This document shows positions 1 through 7,185 of a stretch of 64,000 nt of DNA, one piece after another. Location: the NCBI GenBank assembly GCA_009911185.1, contig QXWW01000017.1, positions 1 to 64,000 on the forward strand, read 5' to 3'. The stretch's first letter is position 1; each line of letters opens with the position of its first letter. Source of the DNA: Lachnospiraceae bacterium. Lineage in GTDB: Bacteria > Bacillota > Clostridia > Lachnospirales > Lachnospiraceae. Both the position numbers and the translations under genes were made by a program. A model generated the notes under the pieces. It did not search any database. It had not been told where the DNA came from and saw only the letters and a program-made list of their open reading frames with translations.

Positions 1-63
1 TATATATGTAGTCGGGAAACAGGGCGTAAGCCCGGTTATATACAGGCTTTAGAGCCATTTTAA
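1..63 (+). pseudogene. 3' tail of a possible transposon protein (TnpB-like), cut by window start
   Basis: An open frame enters from the left edge and stops at TAA 61-63. It reads YICSRETGRKP and ends ALEPF. A second copy at 3755-3820 reads YICSHENARKP and ends in a similar way before its own TAA, so the frame and stop position are shared. The stop is followed in both places by a structured, hairpin-bearing segment. That arrangement (ORF end merging into a structured RNA) fits a TnpB gene running into its omega RNA, but this is inference: the peptide is too short for a family call, and the similarity could equally reflect conserved RNA structure. Confidence 0.3.
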
Positions 64-310
64 CTGTGTGGTTCGGCATGAGAACCGTACATTGACTGAG
101 AGTGGCCTGACGCCATGTAAAATAGCCAAAGAAAAGCAGGTTTAAGGAGCGGGCGGCTCGGTGAGTTCGATGTGGGAAGTATGCCTTCCCACAAATGCAG
201 AAGCAGCGTTGTTCATGCTGCCTGCAATTACCCCGTCGGTTTTCCCGAAAGCGGTAAACTGGTGTTCTTTGGTCGTGGAGAATACCGGACTAAGTTGGTA
301 AATCGTGGTA
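1..310 (+). ncRNA. structured RNA-like segment, candidate omega RNA (TnpB- or IscB/HEARO-type)
   Basis: The segment is dense in inverted repeats: GGGC-gtaa-GCCC (23-34), GTGGTTC/GAACC around 68-88, GGC...GCC closing 74-113, GTGGGAAG/CTTCCCAC near 171-192, and GCAGC/GCTGC near 203-221. Its first ~140 bases align with 3758-3900. Shared blocks are TATATGTAGTC, GAAA, AGGCTTT, ATTTAAC/ATTTTAAC, GTGTGGT, GGCATGAG, CCTGA(C/T)GCC and AGCCAAAGA. The loops between the blocks differ, with stem changes on both sides of the first hairpin (GGGC/GCCC versus ATGCG/CGCAT). Such covariation points to RNA. The omega-RNA identity is inferred; no nuclease gene is in view. Confidence 0.4.
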
Positions 311-331
311 GCTTTTATCGTTGATTTATGC

Positions 332-337
332 TATAAT
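332..337 (+). promoter_or_regulatory. -10 element TATAAT for the zinc-ribbon gene
   Basis: A perfect TATAAT lies 28 bases before the chosen start codon at 365. No convincing -35 is seen 16-18 bases upstream. The Shine-Dalgarno AGGAGG sits at 352-357. Confidence 0.45.
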
Positions 338-364
338 GATAAAAATTAATCAGGAGGTATGGCT

Positions 365-871
365 ATGACTAGGATGTATAAGGAATATATCTACTATTGC
401 CCCAAATGCGGAAACGCATGTTTTAGACAATATGATGATACGGAAGACAAGTGTTATATCTGCGGACATGCGATGATTGAATCGCCTCATGAATATGAGC
501 TGTCTTTGGAAGAGCATGATGCGTATGCCACAGGAAAGAAGGGCGGCACCAGGGAAGAGTTTGAACGTTTTTGGGATGGAAGAATGCAGCGGTTGCATGA
601 TGAGGTAGTCAGCAAGTCGCCTATCTTTGATCTCGACCTGTATAACAGGAGGGACGAGATCAGGGATGAAAAATTTCGGAAATTTCAGGAAATGTTACAT
701 GGTGTTTCCAAAGAGAATCCCTATGGCGTGAAGTGCCCTTACTGCAAATCCACACAAGTCAAACGAATTTCCGGTTTTGCGAAAGCCGGGCTTTTTACAT
801 TATTTGGAATCTTTGCCATGGGAAAAAACAGCAAACAGTGGCATTGTAAAAATTGTGGAAGCGACTTCTAA
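365..871 (+). CDS. double zinc-ribbon protein, function unknown
   Basis: This 168-residue protein has two metal-binding knuckles. The N-terminal one has CPKCG and CYICG pairs, the C-terminal one CPYC and CKNCG pairs with a hydrophobic glycine-rich insert (GLFTLFGIFAMG) between them. The middle is charged and probably helical. I chose ATG 365 because AGGAGG at 352-357 is 7 bases away, whereas the upstream in-frame ATG at 359 is only one base from it. Zinc-ribbon proteins of this two-ended design are common in clostridial prophages and mobile elements. The neighbours (transposon tail and prophage genes) agree with that origin. I cannot assign a molecular role. Confidence 0.75.
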   Translation: MTRMYKEYIYYCPKCGNACFRQYDDTEDKCYICGHAMIESPHEYELSLEEHDAYATGKKGGTREEFERFWDGRMQRLHDEVVSKSPIFDLDLYNRRDEIRDEKFRKFQEMLHGVSKENPYGVKCPYCKSTQVKRISGFAKAGLFTLFGIFAMGKNSKQWHCKNCGSDF

Positions 872-1266
872 TACGGAAAGTATGCATTCATATATTCACT
901 GGAATCTAATTGTCATAACCATAAGCGGGAGCCGTTAAGACTCCTGTTTTTGCCGTTTTTCCTACTTTGGCAAAGGGTGTTTCTCTGTATGAAGGCGGGG
1001 CAGATTCCGGCCCATAATTTCCGTCATACCTGTGAATAGTACAACGAATCATAAGTAACACTCTGAATTGCCGGATGGCTTATCTTTTGCGTTGACATCT
1101 GTCGCTGCAGCCACCGCTGCGCTTTTTTTCCCCGCTTTGTATTTGAAGCAATTATTCTGCGTCCATGTAGCAGAAGCTTATTTTTTGTTGAAATTGTCCT
1201 GGATGTTTGCTTCTTTTCATGCTGAGCGGACAGCCAGTGGAGATTCACTGATGTTGGAGCGGGACT
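872..1266. other. non-coding gap between zinc-ribbon gene and prophage remnant
   Basis: Short open frames exist on both strands here, but none has a ribosome binding site or recognisable sequence. A weak hairpin (GGAG...CTCC near 930-950, followed by T-rich sequence) may terminate the zinc-ribbon gene. Nothing else is supported. Confidence 0.5.
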
Positions 1267-1578
1267 TCAGGAACTGCTGGAGGAGGATTCTTGACGAGCC
1301 ATATCAATAATATTTTGATAAAAATTTTCCTGAAAGGCGGGCTGCTTCATTTCCGTCAGTAATTGAGAGATCTTTTCCATATAATTGGACATTTCTTCTG
1401 TGGAGAATGCGCGGTTGATCTGTGATACGGCCTCCAGCGCTTCCGTTTCGGTCTTTGTGCGTATCAGTTCGGCGTCCAGAAGCCGTTCTATTTTGCCTGT
1501 TACGGAGGCGGAAAGTTTCATCATCGCGGTATGGTATTCTCGTTTGGTTTTAAAATAATCTGCTATCTTTTTTATCAT
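1267..1578 (-). CDS. small helical prophage-type protein
   Basis: This 103-residue protein is predicted almost wholly helical. It begins MIKKIADYF, is rich in Glu, Lys, Ala and Thr, and ends in a serine run. I chose ATG at 1576-1578 because GGAAG precedes it on the minus strand and because the longer frame would read through most of the upstream gene's 3' end. It overlaps the upstream gene by 29 bases, so the two are likely translationally coupled. No family is recognised. It is the last of four minus-strand genes that look like a prophage remnant. Confidence 0.6.
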   Translation of the reverse strand: MIKKIADYFKTKREYHTAMMKLSASVTGKIERLLDAELIRTKTETEALEAVSQINRAFSTEEMSNYMEKISQLLTEMKQPAFQENFYQNIIDMARQESSSSSS

Positions 1579-1858
1579 AATCGGTTTCTTCCTTTTCAAA
1601 AATTTTTTGTATGGCCTCCCGGATATGTGGGACAAAAGTATGAAGCTGCGAGAGGTCGCAGTTTTTAAGTTGTTTTTGCGCGTCGGCGTTGTGAATATAG
1701 CCTTTATTGCAGCCGTTCAGAATCAAAAAAATCTTGTAACAGGCACGGGTATCTGTAATCGTCCGCCAGGGCTGGAAGCTGCGGATGTTTTCACAACTGC
1801 TGCAGGCATAATAAGTTTTGCCGCAGATTGCGCAGGTATGGTTTTTGTATTGATTCAT
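1550..1858 (-). CDS. cysteine-rich small prophage-type protein
   Basis: This 102-residue protein opens with a zinc-knuckle-like segment: CAICG followed ten residues on by CSSC. It continues with a WRTITDT stretch and a C-terminal half of mixed charge. The architecture resembles small clostridial phage proteins of unknown function. It starts at ATG 1856-1858. It lies downstream of the structural-type gene ending at 2037, separated by a terminator hairpin, and overlaps the next gene. Function unknown. Confidence 0.65.
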   Translation of the reverse strand: MNQYKNHTCAICGKTYYACSSCENIRSFQPWRTITDTRACYKIFLILNGCNKGYIHNADAQKQLKNCDLSQLHTFVPHIREAIQKIFEKEETDYDKKDSRLF

Positions 1859-1922
1859 AAATTACCTCTTGTCGGGGTGTGCACTATCATTTTAGAAAAC
1901 AGAGCGGATAGCCCCCATAGAA

Positions 1923-1946
1923 GAAAAGGAGCGGCAGAAGCCGCTC
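1923..1946 (-). terminator. intrinsic terminator after the prophage structural gene
   Basis: GGAGCGGC (1927-1934), loop AGAA, GCCGCTCC (1939-1946) form a perfect 8-bp stem. Read on the minus strand it is followed by TTTTCTT. It sits between the gene ending at 2037 and the gene starting at 1858. Confidence 0.75.
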
Positions 1947-1956
1947 CGGAAATGTC

Positions 1957-2010
1957 GGTACAGCGAATGATATGTATAACATTTGGGCTTGTCTGATTTT
2001 TCGCTGTACC
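1957..2010. repeat. 11-bp perfect inverted repeat downstream of the prophage structural gene
   Basis: GGTACAGCGAA (1957-1967) is exactly complementary to TTCGCTGTACC (2000-2010) across a 32-base loop. It lies just beyond the stop codon at 2037, upstream of the terminator on the minus strand. It may be a second 3'-end hairpin of the transcript. Confidence 0.55.
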
Positions 2011-2036
2011 GATAAGATACAGTTTTTTACCAGCCT

Positions 2037-2843
2037 TTATGCGGCACTGTCGTTAGATACGATAATGTCAAAGAGTTTTGCATTCTCGTCACAGTAGGAT
2101 TTCTGCAGCTTGTAGCTTGCCGCGTGTTTTCCTTCTGAGGTCAGGGTAAGCTCTACGGCGGAAGGGTCAATCTGTGCTCTCGGGATGGAAATTACGCCGG
2201 CGTATACCAGGTTGGTATTGCAGGGATCATGGAAGAGCGCGTGTACCAAAAGGGAACGTACCTCTGGAATGCTGTCAGAAGTTTTAGTAATCTTTACCGT
2301 ATCTCCTGTGACGGCATCATATCGGACAAAGACGCGTCCAGTTACATCTTCCGGGAAATGAAGCGTCTTTGCCTGTGCATCCAGGACAAAAGCTCCTTCT
2401 GGGACAGCGCCGGTTGTAGTGGATAATTCATAAGACGCGCCGAAGGTATTATCATCGTTAATGACCTTTACAGAAGTGATTTCTGCGCCTTCTGTTCCGA
2501 TGGGAACGTATTTCAGTACGGCCTGATGTTCATTGTTGATGGTGATTGTTTCGCTTACAGGGCGCGCATTTGTGGAAGAAATCTCTTTTGTGGCGCCGAA
2601 TTGTGAAGCGGCAAGGTCCAGTGAAAATAAACTGTTGGTGAAATCAAAAGTTCCGGTCTGAGCATTGTAGAAAGTAGTGATTTCTGCGCCCATGGCGTCA
2701 GTAACCGCCGTTCCGGTTGCAGCGGTTTTTAAGCTGGGGCTTTCGATTTGCGTGTATCTGCCCACCAGCGCGTTGGTTGCCAGGTCGTATTCCTCTACGG
2801 ACCTGATTTTTTCAAGAATTAATTCGTTTGGATTAAAAGTCAT
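2037..2843 (-). CDS. putative phage virion structural protein
   Basis: This 268-residue protein begins MTFNPNELILEKI. Its beta-rich, Thr/Ser/Ala/Val-rich composition, low cysteine content and repeated short strands separated by turns look like a virion structural (head decoration, tail tube or Ig-like) protein. I chose ATG 2841-2843 because TAAGGAGGAAC lies 7-8 bases upstream on the minus strand; the longer frame from 2897 lacks one. The gene follows another prophage-type gene with a 90-base gap and is followed by a terminator. No portal, terminase or capsid protease gene is visible, so this is a fragment of a prophage. The exact virion role is not assigned. Confidence 0.6.
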   Translation of the reverse strand: MTFNPNELILEKIRSVEEYDLATNALVGRYTQIESPSLKTAATGTAVTDAMGAEITTFYNAQTGTFDFTNSLFSLDLAASQFGATKEISSTNARPVSETITINNEHQAVLKYVPIGTEGAEITSVKVINDDNTFGASYELSTTTGAVPEGAFVLDAQAKTLHFPEDVTGRVFVRYDAVTGDTVKITKTSDSIPEVRSLLVHALFHDPCNTNLVYAGVISIPRAQIDPSAVELTLTSEGKHAASYKLQKSYCDENAKLFDIIVSNDSAA

Positions 2844-2933
2844 AAGATTGTTCCTCCTTAAAATTGGTGTTGGGAACCGCATGGTTTGCCGTATCACAAT
2901 GATACTGGACGCCTGGGTTCCGAAGCGGGAGCG

Positions 2934-3686
2934 TTAATCCAGTTCTCCCAGCCAGTTTAATTGTTTATCAGGGATTTCCTTTAAATTGATGCCAAAGCCA
3001 GAATAACCGCTTTGTAAAAGCAGGTTTGCATTGGTGATTTTGGAAATCCGTTTTACAGAATCCAGAAAGGCGTTGATTTTCATGTTCCACACCTGGGTAT
3101 GGTCATACTTGAAGCCAGGACAGTTAATCATGGCAGAAACCAGGTTTTTCAGTTGAGAAACGTAAGGCGTTTCTTTCTGGAGTTCATATTCCTCTCTGGC
3201 GTCTTCGATAAGAATCTGTTTGGTGGCTTCATTGGCGGGAAGCTGGCTGTTTCGTTTTAGTCCATGCATACGCCGTAAAATTTCTGCAAATTTCAGATAT
3301 AGCTGTTCGTCTATTACAAGGTCTTTCTCGAAATCATACATTACAATCTCTTCGGAGCCGTTTCTCTTTGCTAAATCATATTTTGTTAAATCTAAATCTC
3401 CGGTTATAATGCTGGTTTTCGGCTGGCTGCAGGAAGGAGCCAGTAGATTGGAGAACAGCGTAAAATCACTGATTTTGGTGTAATCCATACCCATGTCGTA
3501 AAGCTGGAATTTCAGGTCGGCGCTGGTGGAGGTTAATGTATAAATCGTGCTCCAGTAGGCGCGTTCTCCGTAATCACAGATTTCGTCCAGTGTGGGTTGA
3601 TGGATGGTGATGCCCGGGGCAAGAAAGTAATCTTGGCCGCGGTAAATCTGCAATTCATCCTCAGTAAATACTTCCAAGTATTTCAC
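2934..3686 (-). CDS. putative prophage protein of unknown function
   Basis: This 250-residue soluble protein has mixed alpha/beta composition and no membrane segment. It contains the stretches YDHTQVWNMKINAFLDS and GYSGFGINLKEI, which I associate from memory with conserved clostridial prophage proteins encoded beside virion genes, possibly assembly or chaperone factors. It is the first gene of the minus-strand prophage remnant. The sequence upstream of its start (3687-3755) runs straight into a transposon remnant, so the rest of the prophage has been lost on that side. Confidence 0.55.
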   Translation of the reverse strand: MKYLEVFTEDELQIYRGQDYFLAPGITIHQPTLDEICDYGERAYWSTIYTLTSTSADLKFQLYDMGMDYTKISDFTLFSNLLAPSCSQPKTSIITGDLDLTKYDLAKRNGSEEIVMYDFEKDLVIDEQLYLKFAEILRRMHGLKRNSQLPANEATKQILIEDAREEYELQKETPYVSQLKNLVSAMINCPGFKYDHTQVWNMKINAFLDSVKRISKITNANLLLQSGYSGFGINLKEIPDKQLNWLGELD

Positions 3687-3754
3687 CGCCTTTCTGTTTA
3701 TGCGGATGTTGTCCTGATAGCTGCTATGCAGTACTTACAGGAGCAAATCCTATC

Positions 3755-3820
3755 ACGTATATATGTAGTCACGAAAATGCGCGCAAACCCGCATTCTATA
3801 AGGCTTTCCCCCAAATTTAA
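3755..3820 (+). pseudogene. second transposon-tail fragment (TnpB-like C-terminus)
   Basis: The frame reads TYICSHENARKP and stops at TAA 3818-3820. It matches the frame and stop position of the fragment at 1-63 (YICS, E, RKP shared). The open frame continues a little upstream (TGANPI before TYICS), but no full gene exists because the prophage gene starts at 3686 on the other strand. It is immediately followed by the same RNA-like blocks and then by the 66-bp repeat array. Confidence 0.3.
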
Positions 3821-3834
3821 CCGTGTGGTAATAT

Positions 3835-4008
3835 GGCATGAGGAGGGACCCGCGAAGCGGGAGGAGACCTGATGCCCAGAGGAACAGCCAAAGAGAACAA
3901 GGCATGAGGAGGGGCCCGCGAAGCGGGAGGAGACCTGATGCCCAGAGGAACAGCCAAAGAGAACAAGGCATGAGGAGGGGTCCGCGAAGCGGGAGGAGAG
4001 TTGATGCC
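3835..4008 (+). repeat. three tandem copies of a 66-bp hairpin repeat
   Basis: Units start at 3835, 3901 and 3967. Each has a 42-bp body beginning GGCATGAGGAGG, with a central CCCGC-GAA-GCGGG hairpin, and ending CCTGATGCC, so GGCAT and ATGCC close the ends. A 24-bp spacer containing AGCCAAAGA follows. The third unit has two changes (GTCCGC, GTTGATGCC). The same unit occurs twice at 26616-26723 with the same 66-bp period. A diverged single unit lies at 74-113. The first copy here is continuous with the transposon-tail RNA, so the array probably arose by duplication of its terminal hairpin. Confidence 0.85.
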
Positions 4009-4035
4009 ATTATCGACTCTGCGGAGTGGTAGCAT

Positions 4036-4721
4036 GTGCAGATGGAGATACAGCGCAGGAAGAATCTGAGACGGAGCCACAACTGTTGCAGCCCGTTCTC
4101 GGAAAAGCTGAAATGCGGTGACTGCGGGGAATACTTCGGCTTCAAGGTCTGGCATTCCAACAGCAAATATAAGCGGACGATATGGAAGTGCAACGCCAGG
4201 TTCAAGGGGGAGAGCAGGTGTGCCACCCTCAATTTGTACGAGCAGCGGATGAAGGAGCTGTTATTTGAAGCGCTCGGCATTCGGATGGAAAACCAGGAGA
4301 CGGTTGTCGGGGACTGTAGGGCGGTCATGGAGGAACTGGCGGACTGCAGCGCCATTGACGCAGAGCTGAAGGCGGTCAGAAGGAAAAAAGAAATGACGGG
4401 CGGGTGATCCAGAGGCTGGTCGATGAGAACGCCACCCGGAAACTTGACCAGCACGACTACCGCAGGAAGTACGACGGGTATGCCAGCCGGTACGCCGCAC
4501 TGGAGAGCCGGGAGGACAGCCTGGAAAAAGAGCGGGAGAGGAAGGAAATCCAGTATGACATTTTCAGCGGTTTCATTGTAGGGCTTAGCGAAACGGCGGA
4601 GCTGCCGGTGGATTTCAATGAGAAGCTGTTCCACAGGCTTGTGGATTTCGCAACGGTCTATTCGGACGGCAGGGTGGTGTTCACTTTCCGTAACGGGGCA
4701 GAAGTCAGCACAGAGATTTAA
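4036..4721 (+). pseudogene. large serine recombinase C-terminal fragment, frameshifted
   Basis: Two overlapping frames, 4036-4407 and 4404-4721, together read as the C-terminal part of a large serine recombinase. The first has the recombinase zinc-ribbon (LKCGDCGEYFG, later WKCNARFKGESRC) and the start of the coiled coil. The second continues the coiled coil (RLVDENATRKLD, ESREDSLEKERER) and ends with the FNEKLFHRLVDFATVYSDGRVVFTFRNG segment of the family. The frame breaks at about 4400 within a coiled-coil stretch. The catalytic N-terminal domain is absent: the 66-bp repeat array abuts it. The element it mobilised cannot be identified. Confidence 0.85.
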
Positions 4722-4918
4722 AGCGGGTAGCGGCCAGATGCATCGGGGTTATACCAGATGCCTCCGGCCGCTTTTTCTGTGTTTGGAAATAGGGTATTAT
4801 TGCGTATGGAAATTTGCACGGAATTGAGGTATAATTTTGATACTCAAAATATTCAGTAGATTGAAATTTGATAAAATGTTAAATTTATATTTTTCTAAGA
4901 AAGAGGGGTGAATTTTTA

Positions 4919-5548
4919 ATGAATGAGATACCAATAGTTATAGTACAGGAACAAAACGACACAAAAGAAGAACAACAATTAAAAAATATAAATAGCAAAA
5001 AATATAGAAATACAAAGAAAAATGCTGATTTAGATAATAAACGCGGAAAAGCGTATTTAGAAAGGGCAAGAAAAACGAAAGAAGATGAAAAGAAACGAGA
5101 AAAAGAGGAAGATACGAAGTCTGCGGCAAAGGATTTGATTGATAGTGCTGAAAAATATGCTAAAGCTAATGCTATAATGCATGGTGAAGAGAATCACCGG
5201 TATGAGAAAAATAGTAAAAGTTCTAAAAGAAAGAAAAAATCATATAAAGAATCCGTTTTAAAATCACATTCTTTTGATGTTATTAGACAAGCTCCTTCAA
5301 ACTCAAATGTATTATCAAAAGAAGATGCAGAAATTTTAGATAAATATGCTGATCCAACACAAGGCTTTTTTTCATCGCATACGGCATTAGCTTATGGAGA
5401 TGCTCAACCTGAATTAGCTGATGTAGAAAAAATTGATAGTATTACCACTAAACTAAAAGATCATGTTGAAAAGCAGGAGAAAGAAATAAAAGACAAAAAA
5501 AATATAGAAAAATTGGTAGATGATTTGATAGAAAACATTTATGAATAG
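4919..5548 (+). CDS. AT-rich, Lys/Glu-rich hypothetical protein
   Basis: This 209-residue protein is extremely rich in Lys, Glu, Asp and Asn and is predicted to be mostly charged helix or coiled coil. No signal peptide, membrane segment or known domain is visible. Residues ~135-165 (SKEDAEILDKYADPTQGFF) are the only less-charged stretch. GAGGGGTG lies about 8 bases before ATG 4919. The gene and its flanks are clearly more AT-rich than the core genes, and it sits between a broken recombinase and a dispersed repeat, so recent acquisition is likely. Function unknown. Confidence 0.6.
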   Translation: MNEIPIVIVQEQNDTKEEQQLKNINSKKYRNTKKNADLDNKRGKAYLERARKTKEDEKKREKEEDTKSAAKDLIDSAEKYAKANAIMHGEENHRYEKNSKSSKRKKKSYKESVLKSHSFDVIRQAPSNSNVLSKEDAEILDKYADPTQGFFSSHTALAYGDAQPELADVEKIDSITTKLKDHVEKQEKEIKDKKNIEKLVDDLIENIYE

Positions 5549-5597
5549 TAAGTTTCATAAAACTTATTTATTGAACTGGAAAAACGATTATAATTCC

Positions 5598-5850
5598 TTG
5601 GGTGCAAAATATAACAATAGCTTTGCCGAAAAACAGGCTATCGTTATATTTTACACTCCCAAATATCAAAAACACGGCAAACCCAACTAATAAAACGATA
5701 GCCGCCCACGCACGGATGCATCTGCCATTCCCAAAAGTGTTAATTTTCGGGCGTTTGCCGTAAATGTAAATACGATAGCACCCATTCATAAATTGTATCA
5801 ATCTCGGCACGCAATATGGTGTGAGAGGACGGCGGTTCGTCACCGCCGCC
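5598..5850. repeat. dispersed ~250-bp element, copy A
   Basis: This segment is alignable with 50795-51045 over its whole length. Shared blocks are TTGGGTGCAAAA, the inverted pair ATAACAATAGC / GCTATCGTTAT, CGGCAAA, GGATGCATCTG versus GGGTGCATCTG, AAAAGTGTT, GGGCGTTTGC, GTAAATGTAAA, ACGATAGC and GGTGTGAGAGGACGGCGG. Its right end forms GGCGG-ttcgtca-CCGCC. A minus-strand frame (5568-5843) stays open in both copies and gives similar peptides (RRPLTP, CV, RLIQ, KRP, INTF), but I see no ribosome binding site and do not call it a gene. The copy lies at the 3' end of the histidine kinase gene. Confidence 0.75.
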
Positions 5851-5858
5851 TACTCGAT

Positions 5859-7184
5859 TTAAGGCATATTCAGCATAATTTCAGAATAAAATTCTGAATC
5901 CGAATGATAGAACCGGGCAACGCCATGATATTTTTCAACGGTAATTGAAATGGATAAAAGCCCCATTCCATTGCCGTCTTTTTTAGTAGAAAGATATTGG
6001 TGCCTTGATTTCTTCACAATGCCGTCAAAGCTGTTCACACAAATGAGATAGAGTTCTCTGTTTTTATTCAGATCCATCGACAGGTTTATGTAACGCTGGG
6101 ACGGAGGAATTTTTATGCAGCCGTGAATGGCATTTTCCAAAAGATTTCCCAGAATGGAGCACAGGTCTACATCTGAGATACTGATTTGTTCCGGCAGGTC
6201 AACGCGCCAGTCAATTTCAATATTCTGAGACTGGGAAAAACCTGCATAATGGGCAAGAATGGCATTGGCAGCCGAATGTCTGCAGAAAAACCAGGGATGA
6301 TAAGAATCCAATTCCAGGTTATATTCTTTCAGGTATAGCAGCAGATCTTGCCAATTTTCTTCTCTTGCAAGAGCATAAAGAGTGCGGGCAGTGTGGCGGA
6401 AATCATGGCGCAGTTTGCCGGTTTCATTTATATAGTCCAGCAGAAGCTGATATTGCCGGGACTGTATTTCAAAAAGCTGCACTTTTTGTTCCTGTTCACT
6501 TTTATCCGTCAGATTTCTGGCAATTCGGTAAAACATCAGTTGAAACAGCAGAAAAAGCAGCAGGAGCGTAAAATCAATCAGCAGATAAAGTTCAAAGATG
6601 CGTCCAACAGTTGCATTTTTATGATTTACGGGAATCATCATATAATTGCAGAAGGTAATTAAGGCGGGAACAATCCAGACGATATTCCATACAGATTTTG
6701 TATGAAAATGATCCACGATCCAGTGATTTTTTTTATTCAGGAAAGGCAGAAAGATAAAGCAAATGAAAAGTATGGTTATGCCCCATTGGGCAGTCAGGCT
6801 GGCAATATAAAAAGGGTTGTTCAGATGATGATTTTCCATGTATGCTTCTGCCATAAAATAAGCAAGACCGCCGAAGGAAAACAGCGCCATAGTGTTTATG
6901 GTCAGGTAAAACAGTTTGATCTTCTCAAGATCTACCGCCAGGCAGTAGAAGACAAAACAAACAGGAACTGTCAGGGTGAAAGGAATATTATGGTTTTTGA
7001 TTGGTATCTGCAGTTCCGCTAAGGACATCAGTAAGCTGTAAAGTACAAAGCTGGGAAATAGTATGAGAACCAGTTTTTTTCCGGAAATGCGCAGGTGGCT
7101 GCGTACTGGCAGCAGACACATCAAGGAGGCTGGAATAAAAAGGAGATAGGATGCAATTTTACTCATATATAACATATAGTCCAT
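5859..7184 (-). CDS. AgrC-like GHKL sensor histidine kinase
   Basis: This is a 441-residue membrane kinase. The N-terminal half (to about residue 225) holds about six hydrophobic segments. It is followed by a helical linker and the phosphoacceptor region GKLRHDFRHTARTL (His in HDF), then an ATPase domain with the N-box DLCSILGNLLENAIHGC and the G-box GNGMGLLSI. This is the HPK10/AgrC class, which normally senses peptides. Its start codon at 7184 directly follows the stop of the response regulator gene at 7186, so the two are one operon. No linked agrB/agrD pair is seen, so the signal is unknown. Confidence 0.88.
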   Translation of the reverse strand: MDYMLYMSKIASYLLFIPASLMCLLPVRSHLRISGKKLVLILFPSFVLYSLLMSLAELQIPIKNHNIPFTLTVPVCFVFYCLAVDLEKIKLFYLTINTMALFSFGGLAYFMAEAYMENHHLNNPFYIASLTAQWGITILFICFIFLPFLNKKNHWIVDHFHTKSVWNIVWIVPALITFCNYMMIPVNHKNATVGRIFELYLLIDFTLLLLFLLFQLMFYRIARNLTDKSEQEQKVQLFEIQSRQYQLLLDYINETGKLRHDFRHTARTLYALAREENWQDLLLYLKEYNLELDSYHPWFFCRHSAANAILAHYAGFSQSQNIEIDWRVDLPEQISISDVDLCSILGNLLENAIHGCIKIPPSQRYINLSMDLNKNRELYLICVNSFDGIVKKSRHQYLSTKKDGNGMGLLSISITVEKYHGVARFYHSDSEFYSEIMLNMP

Positions 7185-7185
7185 G

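Noticed and set aside
3835-4008. CRISPR array
   Set aside because: The period is regular, but the whole 66-bp unit including the spacer is repeated nearly identically, spacers are not unique, and no cas genes are nearby.
3838-4032. 64-residue protein with a repeated RSGRR motif
   Set aside because: It is just the 66-bp DNA repeat read in one frame; it has no independent ribosome binding site.
3753-4634. 293-residue minus-strand ORF
   Set aside because: It is the antisense of the repeat array and recombinase fragment, with Leu/Pro-rich repeats copied from the DNA repeat.
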